From the NCBI RefSeq assembly GCF_042434745.1, contig NZ_JBHLSS010000155.1: DNA of 64,000 nucleotides; one strand, written 5' to 3'. Source of the stretch: Azotobacter paspali (GTDB lineage: Bacteria; Pseudomonadota; Gammaproteobacteria; Pseudomonadales; Pseudomonadaceae). Positions 28,013 through 37,006 of the stretch are shown here, piece after piece. The translations under genes and the position numbers were made by a program. The notes below the pieces were generated by a model. It had not been told where the DNA came from and ran no database searches. It saw nothing but the letters and a program-made list of their open reading frames with translations. Numbering within the stretch: the stretch's first letter is position 1; each line of letters begins with the position of its first letter.

Positions 28013-30280
28013 ATGCCGCTTCGCCTTTTCCTCCTCGTGCTGCTGGCGCTCGGCGTCGCGGCGCGGGCCGAAGAACTGTCGTACCGCCGCGACATCCAGC
28101 CGATCTTCACCGCCAAATGCGTGGCTTGCCATGCCTGCTACGACTCGCCCTGCCAGCTCAACCTGGGCAGCGGCGAAGGGGCACAGCGCGGCGCCCACAA
28201 GTTACCGGTGTACGACGGGCTGCGCACCGAGGCCCAGGAAACCACCCGACTGTTCCTCGATGCCGAAGGTGAGGCGGCCTGGCGGCGCAAGGGCTTTCAT
28301 TCGGTGCTCGACGGCGGTCAGGCGGCGCTGATGGCGCGCATGCTGGAGCTTGGTCGCGGCCGTCCGCTGGTGCACAACGCCCGTTTGCCGAAGGATTTGG
28401 AGATCGGTATCGAACGGCGCAACAATTGTCCGCTGCCCGGCGAATTCAAGGCCTTCGCCCGCGCCAATCCTCTGGCCGGTATGCCTTTCGCCGTCACCGG
28501 CCTGACCGACGGCGAGTACACGACCCTGAGGAAATGGCTGGAGCAGGGGGCACCGATCGACGCGGTGTCGCTCGAACCGTCGCCGGCCGAGGTGGTGCAG
28601 ATCGCCACCTGGGAACGGTTGCTGAACGCGCGTGATCCGCGTTCCCGACTGGTCGCCCGCTGGCTGTACGAGCACCTGTTCCTCGCCCACCTGCATTTCG
28701 AGGGTGGTGCGCCGGGGCACTTCTTCCAACTGGTGCGTTCGCGCACGCCTTCCGGCCAGCCGGTCGAGCCGATCGCCACGCGGCGCCCCAACGACGACCC
28801 CGGCGGCGATTTCCATTACCGGCTGCGACCGGTTGCCGACGTGATCGTGCACAAGACGCACATCACTTATCCGCTCAGCCCGCGCAAGCTCGCCCGGGTG
28901 CGCGAGCTGTTCTTCTCTGGCGACTGGCAGGTGGCGGAACTGCCCGGTCACGGTACCCAGCACCGCGCCAATCCGTTCGAGACCTTCGCGGCGATTCCGG
29001 CACAGGCGCGCTACCGCTTCATGCTGGACAATGCCGAATACTTCGTGCGTACCTTCATCCGTGGCCCGGTATGCCGCGGGCAGATCGCCACGGACGTGAT
29101 CCGCGATCACTTCTGGACGCTGTTCCAGGCTCCCGAGCGGGATCTCTATCTCACCGATGCGCGGTACCGCGAGGCGACGACGCCGCTGCTCGTGCTGCCC
29201 GGCCAGATCGACGATATCTCCGGCCTTTGGAGTCTCTGGAGCGCCTACATGGATCGCCTCAAGCGCTACGAGAGCCTGCGCCGCCAGGCTTACACCGAGC
29301 ATCCGGCCGCATGGTCGGATTTGTGGAGCGGCAACGACAACGCCTTGCTGACCATCTTCCGCCAGTACGACAGCGCCTCGGTACACAAGGGACTGGTCGG
29401 AGCTGTGCCGCAGACCTTGTGGCTGCTGGATTTCCCGCTGTTCGAACGCACCTACTACCAGTTGGTGGTGAATTTCGATGTATTCGGCAATGTTTCCCAT
29501 CAATTGCAGACGCGCCTGTACTTCGACCTGATCCGCAACGGCGCCGAGCAGAACTTCCTGCGCCTGCTGCCGTCCGGCACGCGCCAGGCGATCCTCGACA
29601 GTTGGTACGAGAACAGTGGCCAGCTCAAGCTCTGGCTCGCCTATACCGAGATCGACAGCGAGACGCCCTCGGCACTGGATCTGCCGCAACGCGAACCGAT
29701 CCGCGCTTTTGCCGGACGCCTGCTGGAGCGGCACGCGGCGATCAATGCCTGTCCCGATCCGTTCAACCGCTGCCGCTCGGCGTATTGCCATCGGCCTGGC
29801 GTGGCGCGGGAGTTGCAGTACGCCGAACAGGTCCTCAGTCGTCTGGTCAGCCGGCCCGCGGCCGGCTTACCGGTGGTGCTCGCCCTGCCGGAGGCCAGCC
29901 TGCTGCGCGTCGAATACGGCCAAGGAAAACGGGAGATCTACAGCCTGCTGCGCAACCGTGCCCACAGCAACGTGGCATTCATTTTCGGCGAGCATCTGCG
30001 CTACCAGCCGACGCTGGATACTTTGACGCTCTATCCGGGCGTACTGAGCAGCTACCCCAACTTCCTCTTCAACGTCCGTGCCGAGGAAGTGCCGGATTTC
30101 GTCGTGGCGCTGGAGCAGGCGAGGGCAGGGGCGAGCTTCTCGGCCGTCGTCGAGCGCTGGGGCGTGCGCCGCAGCCATCCGGAGTTCTGGCGTTATTTCA
30201 ACGATCTTTCGGCCTGGATGCGGGAAACCGAACCGCTGGAGGCCGGGGTGCTGGACATGAACCGCTACCAAAACCTGTGA
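28013..30280 (+). CDS. cti: Fatty acid cis/trans isomerase, Cti
   Basis: Periplasmic haem-containing enzyme that converts cis- to trans-unsaturated acyl chains directly in membrane phospholipids, making the membrane stiffer under solvent or heat stress. 755 residues; ATG 28013 (after AGGAAC) gives a signal peptide (LRLFLLVLLALGVAARA). The c-type haem site CVACH is at residues 36-40, right after the signal, as in Pseudomonas Cti. The protein depends on the unsaturated lipids made by fabA-fabB at the other end of the window. It is followed after 108 bases by nfuA; cti-nfuA adjacency is conserved in Pseudomonas. Confidence 0.95.
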   Translation: MPLRLFLLVLLALGVAARAEELSYRRDIQPIFTAKCVACHACYDSPCQLNLGSGEGAQRGAHKLPVYDGLRTEAQETTRLFLDAEGEAAWRRKGFHSVLDGGQAALMARMLELGRGRPLVHNARLPKDLEIGIERRNNCPLPGEFKAFARANPLAGMPFAVTGLTDGEYTTLRKWLEQGAPIDAVSLEPSPAEVVQIATWERLLNARDPRSRLVARWLYEHLFLAHLHFEGGAPGHFFQLVRSRTPSGQPVEPIATRRPNDDPGGDFHYRLRPVADVIVHKTHITYPLSPRKLARVRELFFSGDWQVAELPGHGTQHRANPFETFAAIPAQARYRFMLDNAEYFVRTFIRGPVCRGQIATDVIRDHFWTLFQAPERDLYLTDARYREATTPLLVLPGQIDDISGLWSLWSAYMDRLKRYESLRRQAYTEHPAAWSDLWSGNDNALLTIFRQYDSASVHKGLVGAVPQTLWLLDFPLFERTYYQLVVNFDVFGNVSHQLQTRLYFDLIRNGAEQNFLRLLPSGTRQAILDSWYENSGQLKLWLAYTEIDSETPSALDLPQREPIRAFAGRLLERHAAINACPDPFNRCRSAYCHRPGVARELQYAEQVLSRLVSRPAAGLPVVLALPEASLLRVEYGQGKREIYSLLRNRAHSNVAFIFGEHLRYQPTLDTLTLYPGVLSSYPNFLFNVRAEEVPDFVVALEQARAGASFSAVVERWGVRRSHPEFWRYFNDLSAWMRETEPLEAGVLDMNRYQNL

Positions 30281-30333
30281 CTCGGTGTGTCTGTCGCGGG
30301 ACTTCGGGATTATTCCGACAAGCACACTAGGAC

Positions 30334-30362
30334 TTTATCCCCAAGGGGGCTTGGCGTACACT
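30334..30362 (+). promoter_or_regulatory. Candidate nfuA promoter with half an IscR type-2 site
   Basis: TTTATC (30334-30339), a 17-base spacer and TACACT (30357-30362) make a plausible sigma-70 promoter 27 bases before nfuA. Overlapping it, TTATCCCCA followed seven bases on by TTGGCG fits the first half of the IscR type-2 consensus exactly and the second half poorly. IscR control of nfuA is known in P. aeruginosa; the site itself is inference. Confidence 0.35.
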
Positions 30363-30388
30363 CGGGAGCATATTCGCGAGGAGCTGCC

Positions 30389-30973
30389 ATGAGCGCCATC
30401 ACCATAACCGACGCCGCACACGACTATCTGGCCGAATTACTGGCCAAGCAGAACGGCACCGACATCGGTATCCGTATCTTCATCACCCAGCCCGGCACGC
30501 CCGCCGCCGAGACCTGTCTCGCCTACTGCAAGCCGCACGAGCGGCATCCGGATGACATCGCCCAAGCGCTGAAGAGCTTTACCCTGTGGATCGATGCCGT
30601 CAGCGAACCCTTTCTCAAGGACGCCATCGTCGACTACGCCAGCGATCGCATGGGCGGACAACTGACCATCAAGGCACCGAACGCCAAGGTTCCGATGATC
30701 GACGAGAACAGTCCGCTGGGCGAACGGATCAACTACTACCTGCAGACCGAGATCAATCCGGGTCTGGCCAGCCATGGTGGCCAGGTGAGTCTGGTGGACA
30801 TCGTCGAGGAGGGAGTCGCCGTGCTGCGTTTCGGTGGCGGCTGCCAGGGGTGCGGCATGGTCGACACGACGTTGAAGGACGGCGTGGAGAAGACCCTGCT
30901 CGAGCGCATCCCCGACCTCAAGGGCGTGCGCGACGCCACCGATCACAGCAATCGGGAAAACGCTTACTACTGA
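30389..30973 (+). CDS. nfuA: Fe-S biogenesis protein NfuA
   Basis: Carrier that binds a 4Fe-4S cluster between two subunits and delivers it to client enzymes, especially under oxidative stress or iron limitation. 194 residues from ATG 30389 (GAGGAG nine bases upstream): an N-terminal degenerate A-type domain (about 1-95, lacking the full set of A-type cysteines) and a C-terminal Nfu domain with the cluster-binding CQGC motif in FGGGCQGCGMVD. A natural beneficiary in this window is the Fe-S-rich complex I. A hairpin terminator follows at 31006. Confidence 0.96.
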   Translation: MSAITITDAAHDYLAELLAKQNGTDIGIRIFITQPGTPAAETCLAYCKPHERHPDDIAQALKSFTLWIDAVSEPFLKDAIVDYASDRMGGQLTIKAPNAKVPMIDENSPLGERINYYLQTEINPGLASHGGQVSLVDIVEEGVAVLRFGGGCQGCGMVDTTLKDGVEKTLLERIPDLKGVRDATDHSNRENAYY

Positions 30974-31005
30974 TCGATACTGCGACAGGGCGGGAGCGAA
31001 GAAAG

Positions 31006-31025
31006 AAGGCGGCCATGGCCGCCTT
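31006..31025 (+). terminator. nfuA terminator hairpin
   Basis: AAGGCGGC (31006-31013) and GCCGCCTT (31018-31025) form an 8-bp stem over CATG, followed by TCGTT. It lies 32 bases past the nfuA stop. The T tract is short, so strength is uncertain. Confidence 0.6.
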
Positions 31026-31093
31026 TCGTTCACCTGCCGTTTCGCCGCGATCCGGCGACTTTGGCTTGTTTTTTGCCTTTATTTTTTGCAAAA

Positions 31094-31117
31094 GAAGCCT
31101 TGCCGGGGCAAGGCTTC
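31094..31117 (-). terminator. Terminator of the 88-residue hypothetical gene
   Basis: GAAGCCTTGCC (31094-31104) pairs perfectly with GGCAAGGCTTC (31107-31117). On the minus strand the stem is followed by TTTTGCAAAAAATAAAG, a good T-rich exit, 16 bases after the stop of the gene at 31134-31400. Convergent with nfuA, it may serve both. Confidence 0.7.
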
Positions 31118-31133
31118 ATCTGTTCGGATTGGA

Positions 31134-31400
31134 TCAGTCCGGCATGTTCCAAGGAGCAAGAGCGAAGCCCTGAAGGGTTAGCTCTTGGCGGGTTTGCTGA
31201 ATGACGCTGGCGAGTTTCTTCGGGTCCGAGTAGGTCGAGCAGGGAATGCGCTTGTGCCCCAGTGTCCGCGTACTGGTGCGGTCCACGACGGTCAAGTTCA
31301 GTTCACTGTTGATTTCCTGAGTCCAGGCGATGCACTGCAAGGGTTTGAAAGCGCGGTTGGCGATCAGCAGGGCTTCGTTGAAACGGAGCGAATTGGTCAT
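31134..31400 (-). CDS. Conserved hypothetical protein, 88 residues
   Basis: Starts MTNSLRFNEALLIANRAFKP and ends QGFALAPWNMPD. It resembles a small cytoplasmic protein found in many pseudomonads, with conserved RFNEALLIANRAFKPLQC, VDRTS and a final APW.MP pattern, but I know no function. One cysteine pair (QCIAW, IPCSTY) is present. No signal or membrane segment. A strong hairpin terminator follows. It is flanked by nfuA (convergent) and another small minus-strand gene upstream. Confidence 0.75.
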   Translation of the reverse strand: MTNSLRFNEALLIANRAFKPLQCIAWTQEINSELNLTVVDRTSTRTLGHKRIPCSTYSDPKKLASVIQQTRQELTLQGFALAPWNMPD

Positions 31401-31606
31401 GGGGCGATCCCTCTTTGAGTACCATGATTAAGGCCGTCTGGCGCGGCCATCGGTCTTTCACTTTTTCAGGCACGGTGCTGTCGCGCGAACGTGACACTTG
31501 TCTGAAACCTGCCCGGGCCAACGGATTCCTTCCGTCGCCTTGAATCTCATATGAGACGAAGTATAGGTCGGTGTCTCTAGTTTGATACAGATTTTTCCGA
31601 CAAATG
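31401..31606. other. Upstream region of the 88-residue gene, with a 12-base palindrome
   Basis: No gene. A perfect palindrome TCTCATATGAGA lies at 31545-31556, about 145 bases upstream of the minus-strand start at 31400, and an AT-rich patch follows (31575-31610). It could be an operator but is far from the start codon. Confidence 0.4.
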
Positions 31607-31843
31607 TTAGCCCGGCGTGTCCACCTGGCGATAAATCAGCAGAAGTTTGCGGGTAATAACGTTCCAAATACCGTGTCGCTCGAAACTGGACCAGTGGCTG
31701 GGCTTGTCGATCCGCAGACGGTGGAGACAGGGCAGTCGCTGGCCGGATTCGCGCAGATCTCCCTTGATCAATATGAGCAGAAATATGTCGCCGAGCTTCT
31801 TCCTGTCGCTGATGATCTGTGCCAGCGCCCACTCGAGGGGCAT
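31607..31843 (-). CDS. Hypothetical protein, 78 residues
   Basis: A frame with a good ribosome site (CCGGAGAACATG, GGAG five bases upstream) encoding MPLEWALAQIISDRKKLGDI and then a helical, basic body (LRESGQRLPCLHRLRIDKPS, NVITRKLLLIYRQVDTPG). Composition (single Cys, Arg/Leu/Ile-rich, two Trp) looks like a real protein rather than a shadow. No family recognised, no membrane segment. It is in the same direction as the 31134-31400 gene but 206 bases before it. Confidence 0.55.
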   Translation of the reverse strand: MPLEWALAQIISDRKKLGDIFLLILIKGDLRESGQRLPCLHRLRIDKPSHWSSFERHGIWNVITRKLLLIYRQVDTPG

Positions 31844-32055
31844 GTTCTCCGGTATCGATTCGTCTTCCTTGGTCGGACTTCATACATGAAGTTTGCGGCG
31901 GCGCCCTTTCCTCTCTGCTAGCATGCCGGCCGGCATGCCGAGGGTGGGAGTCGTGTTTTCGTTCCCCGCGTGCGTGCGACTTCGTCGGCTGTGTCCGCTC
32001 CTCTCGGCGGGGTTGCGGGCCGCCGGGTCATTTTTGTAGTTCGGATGGGGAATCG

Positions 32056-32889
32056 ATGGAGCTTTGGCTCGCTGCGCAGGCGTTCATCTTGGGGGTTGTC
32101 GAGGGGCTGACGGAGTTTTTACCGATATCCAGTACCGGACACCAGATCATCATCGCCGATCTGATCGGTTTCGGCGGCGACAGGGCCAAGGCGTTCAACA
32201 TCATCATCCAGCTCGGGGCGATCCTGGCCGTGGTCTGGGAGTTCCGCGAAAAGGTGTTCGGCGTGATCCTCGGCCTGCCGCGCGAACCCCAAGCGCAGCG
32301 CTTCACCGTCAACTTGCTGATCGCCTTCCTGCCGGCGGTGGTCCTCGGCGTGGCGTTCGCCGATTTGATCGAATACTGGTTGTTCAATCCGATCACGGTG
32401 GCCAGCGCATTGGTTGTCGGCGGTCTGGTCATGCTCTGGGCCGAGAGGCGCCAACACATTATCGAGGTGCACGCGGTGGACGAAATGAACTGGAGGCACG
32501 CCCTCAAGATCGGCTTCGCCCAATGCTTGGCGATGATTCCCGGCACTTCGCGCTCGGGTTCGACCATCATCGGCGGCCTGCTGTTCGGTCTGTCGCGCAA
32601 GGCGGCGACGGAGTTCTCCTTCTTCCTCGCCATGCCGACCATGGTCGGCGCCGCTGCCTATTCCGGCTATAAGCATCGCGCACTCTTCGAAAACGGCGGC
32701 GACCTGCCGATTTTCGCCCTGGGCTTCGTCGTTTCCTTCATCTTCGCCATGCTCGCCGTGCGCGGGCTGCTCAAGTTCATCGCCAGCCACAGCTATGCGC
32801 TGTTCGCCTGGTATCGCATCGGTTTCGGTTTGCTGATCCTTTTAACCTGGCAGCTCGGCGTGGTCGACTGGAGCACGGCGCAGGGCTGA
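32056..32889 (+). CDS. uppP: Undecaprenyl-diphosphatase UppP (BacA)
   Basis: Integral inner-membrane enzyme that dephosphorylates undecaprenyl pyrophosphate to recycle the lipid carrier for peptidoglycan and polysaccharides; overexpression gives bacitracin resistance. 277 residues and about eight transmembrane helices. Both catalytic motifs are present: EGLTEFLPISSTGH with the Glu, Ser and His residues, and PGTSRSGSTIIGGL with the essential Arg. ATG 32056 is the start that places the first motif at the usual distance; the open frame upstream to 31819 has no matching sequence. Convergent with ybiT. Confidence 0.96.
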   Translation: MELWLAAQAFILGVVEGLTEFLPISSTGHQIIIADLIGFGGDRAKAFNIIIQLGAILAVVWEFREKVFGVILGLPREPQAQRFTVNLLIAFLPAVVLGVAFADLIEYWLFNPITVASALVVGGLVMLWAERRQHIIEVHAVDEMNWRHALKIGFAQCLAMIPGTSRSGSTIIGGLLFGLSRKAATEFSFFLAMPTMVGAAAYSGYKHRALFENGGDLPIFALGFVVSFIFAMLAVRGLLKFIASHSYALFAWYRIGFGLLILLTWQLGVVDWSTAQG

Positions 32890-32908
32890 GCCTTCATGGC
32901 GCGACGCG

Positions 32909-32943
32909 GGGCACAAGCTCCGCACGCCGCGGCGCCTGTGCCC
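32909..32943. terminator. Possible terminator between uppP and ybiT
   Basis: GGGCACA (32909-32915) and TGTGCCC (32937-32943) can pair around a GC-rich 21-base interior in the 61 bases between these convergent genes. There is no clear T tract, so support is weak. Confidence 0.3.
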
Positions 32944-32950
32944 TGTGCTC

Positions 32951-34540
<1,590 letters not shown>

Positions 34541-34617
34541 AGGGCTTTCCTATCAATAATTTACAAGCCACTGAATCACGCTGATAGCGATTTGTACCAA
34601 TTTCGAGCTTTGCGATC

Positions 34618-34830
34618 TCACTCCAGTCGGAGCTTGACTTGATCAGCGGGCGTATTGGAGAACAGCATTTGGACGTTGTTGCCTAACTGCTGGTTATAAA
34701 GCGGACTCATGCTAGCCATCAGGCCCATGGTCGCGTAGGTATGACGGGCAGTTGCGGCCGATCCCGAATGCCGAAAGCGCGCAAGGCCTGTTTGAAGTGC
34801 TTGTCGGTGATGCTCGATTCCTTGGATGGA
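34618..34830 (-). pseudogene. Tyrosine recombinase (phage-type integrase) remnant
   Basis: The last 40 residues of an integrase catalytic domain are readable: RHTYATMGLMASMSPLYNQQ, then a degenerate LGNNVQMLF where intact enzymes have LGH..., carrying the box-II Arg-His-x-x pattern. Immediately upstream, the preceding piece TDKHFKQALRAFGIRDRPQL lies one frame away; one missing C near 34745 separates the two. The region encoding the catalytic Tyr (usually in ...YAKW...) is replaced by SNTPADQVKLRLE, and the N-terminal two thirds are absent. It marks an old integrative element beside ybiT. Confidence 0.6.
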
Positions 34831-35001
34831 GTCGGCATCGCACACAGGTGGAAAAACGTCGGGCGAATCCTTGTAGGTTGGAGACACCGCCTTTCTTCTG
34901 GGCAGCGATCTTACCAGCTTCGTCCGGGGCATGCAGGGCTCGGTCATTCAGCGGGACATTGCCGGTCTGGCGCGTTTACCGATCGTGCCTTGTCTTTCCT
35001 C

Positions 35002-35241
35002 CTAGGCTGCATCGACGAAGGCGGCGCAGATCCCGGCGGTCCGCATGGCGCGTTCCCGTGCCTTGGCGGTGTCGCTCGACGCCCGAGTGAGCGTTTGCGC
35101 CATGTGCTGGTGGAAATAGGTACAGTCGCTCGAAACGGGATCGACCCCGGTGCTTTCTGGGTAGCCATCCACTGGCGGCTGGGAGGAGAAGGAATGGCCG
35201 GTTACGCCGGCTAGTCGGGCATTGTATTGCCGCTGGCATGC
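35002..35241 (-). pseudogene. 5'-truncated open frame in the element remnant
   Basis: An 79-codon frame without any start codon (a stop precedes it at 35242-35244), reading ACQRQYNARLAGVTGHSFSS, then QPPVDGYPESTGVDPVSSDC, TYFHQHMAQTLTRASSDTAK and ending AGICAAFVDAA. The composition is that of a normal soluble protein, and codon use fits coding DNA, so it is probably the C-terminal end of a lost gene. I do not recognise the family. Its position between the integrase relic and a Fur-box promoter suggests leftover cargo of the same element. It is easily missed because it lacks a start. Confidence 0.35.
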
Positions 35242-35307
35242 CTACCAGTAGGATAGGGCTGATGAACCCCTGGACTTGCAGATTACTCGAACAGGCTGCG
35301 CGCCTTG

Positions 35308-35351
35308 CCGGGTACCGTGAACCCCGGTATGGCCATCTCTTGGCAATGGCC
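35308..35351 (-). other. Two adjacent hairpins downstream of a Fur-box promoter
   Basis: GGCCAT...ATGGCC (35331-35351, 6-bp stem) and CCGGG...CCCGG (35308-35327) are back to back, 40 to 80 bases downstream of the minus-strand promoter at 35393-35420. They would be in the 5' part of its transcript. A 28-codon frame (MQVASAGHCQEMAIPGFTVP, ending ARSLFE) overlaps them but has no ribosome site. A small regulatory RNA is possible; no poly-T terminator was found, so this stays a candidate. Confidence 0.25.
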
Positions 35352-35392
35352 GGCTGACGCCACCTGCATGCCGATCTGCCGACGGTGGCCCT

Positions 35393-35420
35393 ATTATATG
35401 CAAGTGATAATTATTATCAA
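35393..35420 (-). promoter_or_regulatory. Fur box over a strong sigma-70 promoter
   Basis: TGATAATTATTATCA (35405-35419) is a perfect 7-1-7 inverted repeat, the Fur-box core. On the minus strand it overlaps a -35 TTGATA (35415-35420), a 16-base spacer and a perfect -10 TATAAT (35393-35398). Iron-dependent repression of a transcript running toward 35300 follows. No intact gene lies downstream in that direction. On the plus strand the small membrane-protein gene runs toward the box, so it is not the target. Confidence 0.7.
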
Positions 35421-35472
35421 CTGATGGCCAACAATATTTCGCGCCGGCTGCCGTAAACCGAATCCTCTTGCG

Positions 35473-35694
35473 TCACCGCTCGCTGGACGTCCTGGATCTC
35501 GACCGATCCTTGGCCAGGGGCGTACTACTGGTGATGACTTGCCCCGTATGTCGCTTCTGGATGGCTTTGGCTTTCGCTTTCCAGTAGGCATCGCCTTTGG
35601 GTTTGAAACGGCGAGGCCTCAGGGCGAGATGGATCGCCACTGCCACGACGGCGAGAGCGGTGATCGCTGCGGCGCTAATCCAGAAATTATTCAT
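35473..35694 (-). CDS. Small single-pass membrane protein, 73 residues
   Basis: From ATG 35694 (AAGGA six bases upstream) the protein begins MNNFWISAAAITALAVVAVA, one transmembrane helix of about 20 residues with a short N-terminal tail, followed by a very basic soluble tail (LRPRRFKPKGDAYWKAKAKA, then QKRHTGQ). Such short type-I/III membrane proteins are common in pseudomonads and usually uncharacterised. The longer frame reaching 35919 is not supported. It stops 50 bases from the Fur box. Confidence 0.55.
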   Translation of the reverse strand: MNNFWISAAAITALAVVAVAIHLALRPRRFKPKGDAYWKAKAKAIQKRHTGQVITSSTPLAKDRSRSRTSSER

Positions 35695-36039
35695 GAAGAT
35701 CCTTGGTAACCAGATGGAAATGTGTTGCTCCGGCCCCGCCGGCCTATTGCTGGCAGGCCACTTCTGACGAGGCGAGGCGTAGAAGTGGCAAGCCCTCGGC
35801 ATGGCCAGGTTCGTGCGGCAGAGCGGCGGAGCATGCCGGGACGGCATCGTTAGGCCTGGAGCTGCCTGCAGTCGGGTTCGTCGGGTCGGCGGCCCATGGG
35901 GCAAGGACGGATGGTGCATGGCCGGGACGCCAAGGATACGACGCTCGAAGAGTGTAGGCGAGCCGATCCCGTGCGGCCTGAACGGCCCCGAGAAAAACTC
36001 CTTGCGGTGGTCGCGGCGCGGAAACGGTGTCCTGCCGGC
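35695..36039. other. Intergenic region without a recognised gene
   Basis: 345 bases between the small membrane protein and the SRAP gene. Open frames exist on both strands but are arginine/proline-rich and unlike any family I know. It may contain more of the decayed element. The promoter of the 35473-35694 gene should lie in its left part. Confidence 0.4.
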
Positions 36040-36753
36040 TCATTCCGTCTCGATCGCTCCCTGCGGCCGGATCAGTTCGTTTCCTTCCTCGCGCACATTC
36101 CCCACGGCCAATCCAACCGGATACCACTCGAACGCCGCCGACGGCATGCCCCGGTGAAGGGCGATCTCCTCTGCCTGGGCCGGTGTCCGTCGCGGGTCGA
36201 TCCAGGCGCGGGCCATATCCGCTCCCAGGACCAGCGGCTGGCGGTCGTGGATCTCGCCCATCCGCCCCTCGCTGGGCCGGGTGATCAGGGCGAAGCCATC
36301 CTCTTCGCGCAGTGCGGTACCCTCGCGCGCAAAGTGGCCGATGGCCGGGAAGAACAGCGGTTCGCCGTTCTTCAGGTGAAGGAAGAAGGGCTGTTTTCGC
36401 CCCTTGCCGGCCGCATCCGGTCGCCATTCGTACCAGCCGTCGGCCGGTACCAAGGCGCGCCCGGACTTCCAGGCCTCCCGCCAGAAGCGGCTGCTCGCCA
36501 GCGTTTCCACTCGGGCGTTGATCGCCGGCGTTCGTGCTCGCGGCCCCTGGGCCCAGGCTGGCGCGTATCCCCAGGGAACGAGTTCCATGCGCAGCCCGTC
36601 GGCGTCCGCGTGGATCAGCAGCACCCGTGTGTGCGGGGCCACGTTGTAACGGGCGATCGGCGCGGGGTCGATGCCGGACGCCAAGGGTGTTTCACTGCGT
36701 AGCGCCTGCAGGTAATCGATCGCCGTCCGGTATTGAACGAATCTGCCGCACAT
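36040..36753 (-). CDS. yedK: SOS-response-associated peptidase family protein (SRAP, YedK/HMCES-like)
   Basis: Forms a stable DNA-protein crosslink with abasic sites in single-stranded DNA through the N-terminal cysteine, protecting them during replication. Starting at 36753 places Cys at position 2 (MCGRFVQY), essential because the initiator Met is removed; the open frame extends a few codons upstream to 36771 but that start would bury the Cys. Other family blocks are RYNVAPHTRVLLI (active-site Asn), LVPWGYAPAWA, INARVETLASS (active-site Glu), RALVPADGWYEWRP and the late LITRPSEGRMGEIHDRQPLVL with the catalytic His. 237 residues, full length. Confidence 0.92.
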   Translation of the reverse strand: MCGRFVQYRTAIDYLQALRSETPLASGIDPAPIARYNVAPHTRVLLIHADADGLRMELVPWGYAPAWAQGPRARTPAINARVETLASSRFWREAWKSGRALVPADGWYEWRPDAAGKGRKQPFFLHLKNGEPLFFPAIGHFAREGTALREEDGFALITRPSEGRMGEIHDRQPLVLGADMARAWIDPRRTPAQAEEIALHRGMPSAAFEWYPVGLAVGNVREEGNELIRPQGAIETE

Positions 36754-36873
36754 AGCCGGCCTCCGTTGCATGCTCTTTCTGCTTCGAAGTATTGCCAGCG
36801 TCCGCGGGGGTGGCCAGGAAGCCTGTCGGTAAGGCCGTATCCGGCATGAGCCATCGCGCAGCCCTGCCTCTTC

Positions 36874-36990
36874 GAGTATCCGGGGGTTGGTTGTTCGCCG
36901 CCGGATGGGTTAGTTTGGGCCTGCCTTTCGGTGGGTTTTACCCAGATCCGCCGTTTCTTCGGCAGGCCCTACCCGGGTAGCCGGATACTC
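36874..36990 (+). promoter_or_regulatory. Nested inverted-repeat leader before the ABM membrane gene
   Basis: Three nested perfect stems are visible: outer GAGTATCCGG (36874-36883) with CCGGATACTC (36981-36990), middle GGGCCTGCC (36917-36925) with GGCAGGCCC (36961-36969), and inner TGGGT/ACCCA (36932-36944). A 12-base palindrome CTACCCGGGTAG (36969-36980) lies against the outer stem. The outer stem ends three bases before the AAGGAG ribosome site at 36994-36999 of the gene at 37007. This looks like a structured 5' leader; a tiny mobile repeat is the alternative, but no target duplication was seen. Confidence 0.45.
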
Positions 36991-37006
36991 AAAAAGGAGA
37001 TACAGG

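Noticed and set aside
35250..35400. Identity of the Fur-controlled region with the known PrrF/ArrF small RNAs
   Set aside because: I could not recognise the PrrF core and there is no poly-T terminator; only the Fur box and position are suggestive.
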